A DNA stretch of 27,206 bases, from NCBI GenBank assembly GCA_009801015.1, contig VHZZ01000467.1, forward strand, positions 87,683 to 114,888, read 5' to 3'. The translations under genes and the position numbers were made by a program. The notes below the pieces were generated by a model. It saw only the letters and a list, made by a program, of their open reading frames with translations. It was not told the DNA's origin and searched no databases. Each line of letters opens with the position of its first letter. Position 1 is the stretch's first letter. Below, in pieces: positions 10,006-18,744 of the stretch. The DNA is from Silene noctiflora (lineage: Eukaryota > Streptophyta > Magnoliopsida > Caryophyllales > Caryophyllaceae).

Positions 10006-11126
10006 TTAATCGCATTACTAAAAATTTTGACCATTAAATTTAGTTTTTAACCTATTATTTGATTTAATTACTTCATTATTAGTTCAAACGTGTTAATTTA
10101 AACACAAAATCACTTTCATTTTCCGTGTGGAGAGTTATCAAATTTTTTTCAATTTATAAAATGTTACAAAGAGGACTTAAATGTAGAAAGGCAGTTTAAA
10201 AGGATCGGTCTTCTTTATTGTGGAAAATTTTACAAAGGGGACTTAAATGTTAGAAAATAAAGCGGGTCATAGAAAAAGCGATGTGTAAAAAAAAATAAGA
10301 AAAAAGAAAAAAAAATAACAGGGTAATGATACTATTTTTGTATGTGACATCATTCGTTAATATTTCAATTATAAATGGTACTCTGCATTTTAGGGTTTTC
10401 CGTGCACCCAATAACCAATGGGCATATATTAAGTAATTAAGATGCCAATTGAGTAAGTTTACATCAATATATCATGAGAAATCAAAATCATATTTAACAT
10501 ACTTGGAAGTTGGAACAAAGCAAATTTCGCGAGGAGTCTAATAATCTTGTAAAACAAAAAGTCCTAATATGGATTAAAATTTGTATTTTTAGCTTCAAAT
10601 AATAATAAAAAAAATTGCCTGCCCAATAAATGAAATCAAAATGCAGCAAACGTTCAATCATTGTATTTGGTACAAACATTGATCGGATTCAAATACGCTT
10701 CATCTCCAGAAGATGCACGATTAGGGAAAGAGACTATATCCGTGATTAAAGGAGCAGCAAATTATCAATACGCGTTCAATGCTACCGAATCTCTCAACAT
10801 TCAACACAATCCGACAATAAATACTATTTGTCAGTAAATAATCACAAGCACAAAGCTAAGAAAAAATGCGGAATTCAAAAGAAGTAAATTATAAGGTCAT
10901 GGATACCAAAATATTCTCATATTGCTACTGAATCTCCAACATTTAACATAATCCGACAATAGAACTAGTATTTGTCTGCAAATATCCGCAATCACAAAGC
11001 TAAAAGAAAATGAAACACCATTGTCAAGTAGACCAACAAATCTAGCTTGTCTCCCAGAAATACAAAACATAAGCTAAGATAAAAAAAGGTTCAACTTCCT
11101 TTAGAAAGCACCGTATTTCTACCAGC
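10006..11126. other. Intergenic and 3' flank of the P2 gene
   Basis: AT-rich, with no independent gene recognised. The part nearest 11126 is the likely 3' UTR of the P2 gene. A diverged direct repeat sits at 10781-10868 and 10924-11012. Confidence 0.5.
10781..11012. repeat. Two-copy direct repeat downstream of the P2 gene
   Basis: Copy one (10781-10868) starts GCTACCGAATCTCTCAACAT and copy two (10924-11012) GCTACTGAATCTCCAACAT. Both contain AATCCGACAATA, TATTTGTC and CACAAAGCTAA in the same order. The offset is 143 bp. It looks like a local tandem duplication that has diverged. Confidence 0.75.
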
Positions 11127-13273
11127 TTAATCATCGAAGAGGCTGAAACCCATCTCCTGCAAAAACATTTACAGTTGTGTGAGATTACCAGTCAGTATAT
11201 AAAACAATAGAATGCATAGAGACCAGGGCATTCAAGGTTGTGTCATTCCTTTAATGAATGAAGCCATCTATATGCCGTTTGTAGGATAGAAGAGAAAACT
11301 TACTTCGTCGGACTCTTCCTTCTCTTCTACTTTCTTCTCCTCCTTGGCAGGCTCCGCAGCAGCAGCACCACCAGCAGAAGGGGCTGCAGATACAGCAGCA
11401 CCACCGCCAGATGGGACTGAGGCGAGCTTTTGTCTTCCTGAAGCAATGACCTCTTCAATCGACTTTCCAGCAACTTGACTCATGAAGAGCTCCAGTCTGT
11501 CCTCATCGGGCTCAATACCCACTGCATGACAGCATATGTAAATATCATCAGCATACAGATCAGCTGAGTATTTCTCCACAAGGTACAATAAAAGGTTAAA
11601 AAGGTTATTAGACTCTGCACAATAACTCACATAAGGATATCAAAGAATGAAAACACTTGGCTAGAACTTTTAACAAGACCAATGGCTGATCCAAAACAGA
11701 TGGGTTTCTAAACTACTCACTTTTTATGATACGGTAAATAATCAAAAAACTGGTTCCAGCTCGGATCACTAACTTCTAGTAACGTAGCATAGGAAAAAGA
11801 GCCAGTCAACTGAAATATCAGTTCACAGTCAAGGTAAAACGAAACTACTAGCACTACAGTTAACAGAAGAAATAAGAAAACAGAGTAAAAGAATAGGCAT
11901 ATCAATTGCATTACAGTACATTCACTATCCCAACTATATTGTCCCTTTGTAACTAGCTCATCCTTAAGATCAAATAATGAAGCATCATATCACCGCTTCC
12001 CTTTAAAATATACATAGAGATAACCCATTAAAAAACAAGCTGACAGCTAGAGAGTCAGTTTGAGACAAGCATCAGGTCAATTATAATACTTCAAGTATGA
12101 GACCAGTCATGCAATATATATAAATAAATTTAAAGTACTCAAAGGTGGAAGCTTGTGGGGTAAAAACCTATACCCTAGAACAGAAAGAAACTGAGTTTCG
12201 AAAACACGTAAAGCAAAAGTTCATGATGATAGAATTTTAGCACATCAACAAATCATCATCAAAAATATAAAGTATATCCTCGAATAAAATTCAACAAGAT
12301 GAGCTAAACTAAATAGCTGGACAGCATGTTGAAAGCATCTACATTGACGAATAATCAAATTTCTGTTTAATTGAATTATAAGAACTACGCATTGACCCTA
12401 ACAAATCCAATCAAATTATTAATCAACCAAATTTGTTTATCTAAACAAAAGAAGATTGTACCAAATCAAAAATTATCACATTTGAGTTAAATATTAAAAC
12501 AGCAATATCTATTAGCTTATATTGACAATGAATCAAGTTGTTGATTACCTACACCAATATGGTTAGGATGAATTATCACAAAATTTAATGACTGGTCTTA
12601 ACATTGAACGAGCTATATGTATATTAATCATCAACTTCAACTTACCCAAATTTCTAATTCCTGATAATAGGTAACCATTACTTTACAATCGGCGACACAT
12701 AAACCCTAAATCCAATCAAATCATTAATAAACCAAATCACATATAGCGAGCTAAATGTGAATATATCACGTTTGAATCATCAACTTCAGCGACTAATTAA
12801 ATTTCCGTTCAATTGCAAAACATTAGCTTATCATCACCATATAGTCTCCCATAAACCATAACAAATCCAATTAAATCATAAATCCAACCAAATTTGACGA
12901 TTTATCTCAACATACAACAAGCTAAATGCAAAAATTACCGCGTTTTAACCACCTACATCAGCGATTAATCAAATTTCCGTTTAATTGCAAACATTAACTT
13001 ATAACTAATTTGCACTAGTACAACACATAAACCCTAACAAATTCAATTAAATCATTAATCAACCAAATTAGTGAACATATCTCTCAATATTTAATGTGTC
13101 ATCAAATCAAACATTATAATCAACAAAATCAACATAAAACGTCAAACAAATCGGAAAAAATTAAAAGAATCGATCAAAAATCAACCTGAAGAAAGGATCT
13201 TCTTCAAATCAGCAGCAGAAGGGCTGGAGTTTCCTCCCAAAGAAGCCAACAAGTATGCGCAAACAACCTTCAT
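11127..13273 (-). CDS. RPP2: 60S acidic ribosomal protein P2 (stalk protein)
   Basis: P2 dimerises with P1 on P0 to form the flexible lateral stalk of the cytosolic 60S ribosomal subunit, which recruits elongation factors. Coding exons, 5' to 3': 13186-13273, 11304-11521, 11127-11156. All junctions are in phase with GT-AG introns, giving 111 aa, close to the usual 110-115. The N-terminal helical dimerisation domain starts MKVVCAYLLASLGGN and includes SAADLKKILSSVGIEPDED. It is followed by GKSIEEVIASGRQKLASVPS, an Ala/Gly/Pro hinge (about 67-88), an acidic Lys/Glu stretch, and the conserved stalk tail EMGFSLFDD, placed on its own 30-nt exon. GIEPDEDRLELFMSQV is a somewhat unusual version of the GAEADDDRI-type segment. 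A 5-nt leader piece (13274-13278) joins a non-coding exon starting at 13401. P1 is excluded because it lacks the P2 start MKVVAAYLLA. Confidence 0.95.
11522..13185 (-). repeat. Intron 1 of the P2 gene, built from ~150-175 bp degenerate tandem repeats
   Basis: This 1664-nt intron interrupts the codon for Val30. From about 12340 to 13110 (plus strand) a unit recurs. It contains AATTTCCGTTCAATTGCAAA (about 12356, 12799 and 12970), then CATAAACCCTAACAAATCCA (about 12392, 12701, 12852 and 13025), then TTAATCAACCAAATTTG. Spacing is about 150-175 bp, with one decayed interval at 12500-12700. The part at 11640-12300 shows no repeat. An open frame at 11717-11911 is intronic and has no family resemblance. 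Confidence 0.65.
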
Positions 13274-13400
13274 CTTTACTGTAACAACAAATTCAAATCA
13301 ACGTTAGAACAAATCGCAAAGGATCGCAGAAAAATGAAGTGAAGATTTGATTAATGAAGATTCAAAAATGAATAAATAAATTAAGAAATTGGGAAATAAC

Positions 13401-13612
13401 CTTTTGTTGATTGAGAGAGTGGAAGAAAATCGGCGACAGCGCTGAGGGTTTAGGGTTTGTGAGAGAAAAATAATGGGAATGAGGGCTTTTATAATGAGAT
13501 TCTAGGTTTTCATGGCTTCTTTCTTCTATTATGGGTTTTTTATATGATCTGGCCCGTTGTTCTACGATTTTGGGTTGATGCCCATCACGTCTAGTATAAC
13601 TGTGGAAGCCCA
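13401..13612 (-). promoter_or_regulatory. Core promoter and non-coding first exon of the P2 gene
   Basis: On the minus strand a TATAAAAG box lies at 13486-13493. A double AAACCCTAA telo-box (13444-13458) lies about 30 bp downstream, at the expected transcription start. A non-coding exon ends at 13401, where its donor GTTATT opens a 122-nt leader intron (13279-13400). Upstream are a TGGGCT site-II element (13607-13612) and a GGGCC word (13551-13555). Telo-box plus site II is the known signature of plant ribosomal-protein promoters, linked to growth-coordinated expression. Confidence 0.75.
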
Positions 13613-13619
13613 TATCAAT

Positions 13620-15166
13620 TTGGAGCTGGCAAACGATGATACGTCACGAAAATAAGATACAAACTCGGTGCGAAATTAATGTATTTGGGTTGAGACAAAA
13701 TGACTTATATATGTATTTGGATCAATATGAGCGTAATACGAGATGTAATTGGGCTGAGTTTAGGTTGAGTTGTCTCAATACAAACTCGAGACGAATAACC
13801 TAATTACTAAATTGAACCTAAATTATCTTGATCTTCCATCATGTAAATGTATTTACGCTTTCCAAACATTGACAAGATATGAAAAGACGACACAAACGTG
13901 ACACAAAATTATCAAGTTTGGATTGCGGCTTTATGACTCATTTATGTTTCAGTCAACACAAACACGCCATTTATTCAGGGTGGTTTGGATTAAAGGGCTC
14001 ATGCTCTGTTTACATGTGACACAAACAAGATCAAATATGTTTAACAAGTCTACGGATCATTTGTCTCATTCACTAAAGAAACTAATCAATTTTTATTTTT
14101 TTTACTAAATTCACAATTATGCATCTAGATTTTGTTTTCATTAATCATACATCATAATCGTATAACATTTTTATGCAATTAGGTATAATTATGCTAACAA
14201 TTAAAACTAGATAAATTGACGGAGGGTTAGTGGGGAGGAGAAGAGAACAAGGGCCGCAAAAGGGGGATGAGGTGGCAGGCGATGTAAGTGGGGATCGTAG
14301 GGGTGTAGGTCGTAGGTGGGGAAGCAGTCGTGGAGGCATGTAGGGGCAGGGGAAGGTTCAGTAGGTTGCAGGGCTCGCGGCCGCCATGAAGGGGAAAGGG
14401 CGTGTTTCGGCTGGCAATGGAGATGGTAGGCGCCAAGGAAGGGAAGGAGGGAGGTGATTGTCTGATGGAGAACTATGGGCAAAGGGTGGCAGAAGGGAGG
14501 TGGTATGCGATTGGGGGAGGTAGGCGGTGGGGTGGCATGATAGGGGAGGAGAAGAATATTGAATGAAAATTGAGGAGAAGAGTATTGAAGAATTGAGGGA
14601 ATACATTATTGATTAAATAAAATGGAAGGTAAAATGGGTAATGTACATGATTTGAGTACATGAAAGAGCAATGACCTAAATTAAATACACGACGGTTAAG
14701 AAGTTGTTATGCACCTTTAGGGAATTTAAGCTCTGCAAATATTTGTGATATTAGCGACACGAATTTATGAAACTAAAAAATTGAGTTTTAACTCTATTTA
14801 GAATCATTATATTTCCCTTCCTGGAAAAAAAATGTGAATATTGCTATATCAATTCCTAAATAACTATTTACATGGGTCTTAATTGTAAGAGATAACTCTA
14901 ATAATCCCATTTTGAAAATAATATCATTCAATTACTCTAAAAAATGCATTCATTTTACAATAATGACTTCCATGGTTTTAAATCAAACCATCAAGGACTG
15001 TTAGTTAGCCTATGTAGGCACTCAAAACACATAATCTCCTAAGTTGACTGTGGATGATTTCCTAACAGAACAGAACTCGGCGAAAATTAATATGGCGAAG
15101 AATAATGACAGTAAAAGGACGTGCTACGTCTACAGCTGAAAAAATCCCAATTGGTGGATGTTCAAT
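13620..15166. other. Intergenic, with a purine-rich island
   Basis: The stretch lies between the P2 promoter and the 3' end of the next gene. It is AT-rich except for 14215-14560, described separately. No gene could be supported on either strand. Confidence 0.5.
14215..14560. repeat. G-rich/C-rich strand-asymmetric island
   Basis: The plus strand is crowded with GGG and GGGG runs (about 345 bp) and the minus strand with CCC and CCT. Three minus frames are open across it at once, with Pro/Leu/Ser/His-rich low-complexity translation, which is composition rather than coding. Read on the minus strand it follows an AT-rich leader much like the island at 2917-3290, so the two may be the same kind of repeat. 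The G runs are dense enough for G-quadruplexes. Confidence 0.45.
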
Positions 15167-17496
15167 TCACCAGAAAAACCAACGCCGAGTTGGAGTTGTT
15201 GGAGGCTGAGCTGGCACGGTTTCATCTCTCTGTCGATTCTCCATTCCCTGCTTCAAGGACTCCAACCTTTTCCTGCATCATTCTCATATTGTTTATATTC
15301 GAACAACTAATGGGGGAAGCAAAAGTTGAAGGTCAAATGGAAAAATTGTAAATTACAGAGTTGGGCGAGCGAAATTCTACAAATAACTGCTCAATTGTAT
15401 AGAATCCAAAAAAATCCCTTAGAATGGGACGGGGGCATCGAACCGACGAACCCACGTCTCAAGCAATTGAACTCAACCAATCAACAAACCAATATTCCAA
15501 AATCCAAAGACATCGGGGCCATGATATAAAGATTTGGGGCTTATGCAACCACATTTTCGTATTTTACCGCGTTTTGAGGTGATATTATTAACTACATTTA
15601 GCTAGATTACACCACGATACTCATACCTTGAACGGGACCGAGATTTAATACTAAGAAACATATAGGTAAACCAACAAAAAGGACAAACAAAACATAGGAG
15701 TATAAGAGGTATGCTCCTCACTCGTGATAGCTGGAAAAACCAACAAATCATACATTTAAAAGTCTACCTTGTGTCAGTGAGACACCCATGTAAACTCCAT
15801 CTTTGGCGAAATCCATCGACTCCTTCCATTCCACTAGCAAGAATCAAGCGCCTGGGCAAAATTAAAAATTTCGTAGATCAGATAGATGAGGCAGATGCAG
15901 ACTTGAGACTACGTTTGGACTTGGAACCAGTTCAGTCACTAGAACCTCTCACTCATAACAGCTCATTAAAATGCTCTTGATACAATTCCTTAAACTGAAG
16001 CAAATTGACGCATGGATAGAAGATAGACTACAAATGAGGAGAACAAGAGACACAACAGACCATTCGAGCAATTCATACCTTTCTAGTTTTGTGACTTCTG
16101 ATTCCAGTTGAGCAGCTCTTTCTTTAGCTTGATCAAGTGGCATTGATAAACCTAATTTACGTTCACTATCTTGAAGCCTTTGCCTGATTTCCTTATCCTA
16201 CAAATGCGCACGTTGGTTGCATAATAAATTTTAGAACCGGACTAGCTATACCAGTGCTTAATAATCAAGCAATTGGACATCCAAAAAAGGAAAAAGTAGT
16301 GCCACAAATATCATGTTAATCTTACTCTTCTTTCAGCACATTGCCGATAAATAGCAATCTCATCTTGACAAAATGGTTCAATATCATGGATCTGCAAACC
16401 TAAAGCACAAGCGAGTTCAAGGGCTTGAATAATACATAAACACAACCTCAAAAATTAGAGCTTGAATAAATATAGGCATAGTATCAAAAATTTAATCAGA
16501 GATTCAGTACATGTGATCATGATGTAATCAATATGCCAATCACTTCACTCGTTAGATTAACTAAACAGGTACTACCCACAAAAGAATCTTACATAAAAAT
16601 AGATTCCTCAGCATCCCATCACAAAGCTCAACACCTTCAAGCACGTGCGAAGAAATATCTGGAGGAATAACAGGTGATGGAGGCCCCGTCATTAAATCAT
16701 CACCAACCAAAATAGTTTCCTCCATAGTTGGCTGTGAATCGACTGAAAAGTCACAAAAGAATGACGATAGTCAGCAAAGAAGCAGCTTCTTATTCTTATG
16801 CGCATTACTAGTAGCTTTTCATCTGTTAACATTAGGGTGTTCTAACAAATAAGACATGTTTATGATGTGCCCCCAGTTATTCAAAGTGCATAGCTTTTAT
16901 AACTACAAAGCCAGTAATGAAATTTACCCTCACTTCCAAATAAACCAAATATGTAACTAAGTACATTACACCATAATGTATTTCGAGTACATAGTTTCCC
17001 TATCTATAACTGTTTTTCCACAATAGACACTTCAACAGCAGTGATAAAAACTTAAAACCTCTAATCAGTCCCCTACAACCTGGTCATTCCAGCGGGTTTC
17101 TTCATAGAGGTGGAACTCAGAACACATTATTGTTTCGGAACTTGACCAAATGTGTGTTTCAATGTCATTACTCATTTCCATTAATCCTCCCTTGAATATT
17201 TTCATGCCCCAGATCAACAGAATGAATGTCAACTAAACTGTCCTTGCAATTCGAAAAGTCTCCCCTAACAAATACTACGTGTTTCATAAATATTCCTGTC
17301 TTAAGGCTCAGTATTAGTCGGGTTGGGTTTCAGGAATCAGGATAACTGTATTACTCAAATATGTTCGACGTAAAACCCAAGTCATGTTGCATCGAAAAGC
17401 AAATAAAATCATCAAACAAACAAACTCATTAGCATTTTTCAATGACAGAAAATATTTGGATGCGTAGCCAGATAGAAATTGTCATGTACCATCCAT
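15167..17496 (-). CDS. Conserved plant protein with four evenly spaced CX9C cysteines and a coiled coil
   Basis: Coding exons, 5' to 3': 17490-17496 (ATGGATG only), 16593-16742, 16326-16399, 16079-16197, 15768-15851, 15167-15272. Phases agree at all five GT-AG introns, giving 179 aa. Residues 1-35 are acidic and Pro-rich. Cysteines lie at 43, 53, 63 and 73, each pair separated by nine residues (CDGMLRNLFLC and CQDEIAIYRQC). Residues 74-118 are a charged helix with coiled-coil character (AERRDKEIRQRLQDSERK, SMPLDQAKERAAQLESEV). A conserved-looking FRQRWSLHG block and a short tail ending RRWFFW follow. Twin CX9C pairs are typical of CHCH proteins oxidised in the mitochondrial intermembrane space. 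That role is inference, since linker length and helix pattern should be checked. I recall plant homologues but no function or symbol. Cys140 is outside the array. Confidence 0.85.
15418..15500 (-). repeat. tRNA-like (SINE-type) segment inside an intron
   Basis: Within the last intron of the CX9C gene, the minus strand reads a GGTTCGATGCC B box (plus 15434-15444). About 40 bases upstream is a GATTGGTTGAGT D-arm-like stretch, with CTTGAGACGTGGGTTCG between them. Cloverleaf pairing is poor and no discriminator or CCA region can be placed, so this is more likely the head of a tRNA-derived SINE than a working tRNA. No clear tail or target duplication is visible. Confidence 0.35.
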
Positions 17497-17990
17497 TGCT
17501 GCTTTCTGCTCTTCTGATCAACCACCGAAGTTTGAATATTAAGCCCGAAACAAGAAGAGAGAATCAAAACCTGAAACCAATCAACTTCATTAGAACAATA
17601 TGAATCAAAGTGTCAAACTTTAACATTCGAAAATGTCTCGTTAGATTTGATTATAAAATTAATGAACTTATATACTGTACTCCGATTAACTTATGAATGT
17701 ATGTTGAATGAAGAAATCAAAACAAATCCCGGAAACATAAGAACAAATGAAAAAAGCTCATAAATAACCCAGTGCAGCATTTCATCAAACAGTTAATATG
17801 CATTGCAATTAACAAACAATTACAACCAAAATAAATTTACCCAGCAATAGAGTAACAATGGAAATCTCAAAATTATGTGATTGCGCGAGGGAAAACATAG
17901 AACTAGAGAAAGAGTTGCAGGAGAATATGTGAGTTGAAGACAGAGAAGAGACATACCTGAGTAAAACAAAAATGGTGTATTCTCTAAACT
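17497..17990 (-). promoter_or_regulatory. 5' leader with intron of the CX9C gene
   Basis: Upstream of the start codon, 17497-17570 is leader. It begins at an acceptor, TTGGTTTCAG, on the minus strand (intron side from 17571). A matching donor GTATGT ends a non-coding exon that begins at 17957, so a ~386-nt intron splits the 5' UTR. The transcription start beyond about 17990 and a TATA box cannot be fixed; TATACTT near 18030 is the only candidate. Confidence 0.5.
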
Positions 17991-18744
17991 TTCTTCGAGT
18001 TTGACAAGTGTTAACGCCTCTCTTGAAAAGTATAGAAAGGCGTGGGTGACAAGTTCAGTTGGGTTTGGATAATCGAGTCAATTGGTTCGGGTTCAGGTTT
18101 GGGTTAAATCATCAACCCAAATTCTGCCTTGTATTAGTGAAAAACGTCGGTAATTAATTCAATTGAGTTTGGATAAACTTGAGTTAACTGTTTCAAGTTC
18201 GAGTTAGATAATCTTGGGTAGAAGTGGGCGATCGGTTCAATTGGGTTTGGATAGTCAAGTCAATTGGTTCAATTTGGGTTCGAGTTAAATCTTGGGTACC
18301 TAAAATCGGCCTCAGTTCTTTGGGGAAGCTTACTGACTTGTTTTGGATCATCGGAGATCGTTTTATTAAAATCTATTTTAAATTGGTAACTTTTGGTGCT
18401 TTTAGGTGAATTAGGTCATTTCATTCAATTCATGTAAATTTCAGTTGTGATTTTTTTTGGTCTGGGTTAATTTTGAGAAGGATTAGTTTTATCGAGTCAG
18501 GATATACGTAAGTCCAATGTATAATTATTGTATATAAAGAAAAAACGTTCTAGTATAATAATATTGAGATTTGAGGACGAAGCAATTCGCTTGGATAGTG
18601 CTTATTGGTGCATGAACATCTTCCTTCAAACTCAATCAAATAACAAAAATGTTTTGTACACAAAATGTACATGTATATTGTAAAGTACAGCTTCCCCCTC
18701 CAAGATGGCAAGGATTGGCAACCATGGATCGTACACCCAAGCGA
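17991..18744. other. Intergenic between the CX9C gene and the reductase 3' end
   Basis: It holds a three-copy degenerate repeat (18045-18300, listed separately) and the downstream flank of the reductase gene. No gene is seen. An open plus frame at 18224-18409 is repeat-derived. Confidence 0.5.
18045..18300. repeat. Three-copy degenerate repeat of ~70 bp
   Basis: The unit TTCA(G/A)TTGGGTTTGGATA...GTCAATTGGTTC...GGGTTAAATC appears at about 18053-18110 and 18236-18290. A weaker copy (TTCAATTGAGTTTGGATAAA) lies at about 18158-18225. The copies share word order but have diverged. Confidence 0.6.

Noticed and set aside
11717..11911. Hydrophobic minus-strand open frame in the P2 intron
   Set aside because: It lies wholly within an intron with well-supported borders and has no recognisable motif. 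Its Leu/Phe-rich character follows from pyrimidine-rich DNA.
14145..14661. Five overlapping minus-strand open frames rich in Pro, Leu, Ser and His
   Set aside because: Several frames are open at once over the same C-rich stretch, none has a recognisable domain, and the open length is explained by base composition.
15121..15529. Plus-strand open frames near 15121-15529
   Set aside because: They are antisense to the last exon and intron of the minus-strand CX9C gene, whose codons and splice sites are coherent.
18224..18409. 61-codon plus-strand open frame
   Set aside because: It lies in the GGGTTTGGAT-type repeat and its Trp/Gly/Ser-rich translation follows from the repeat.
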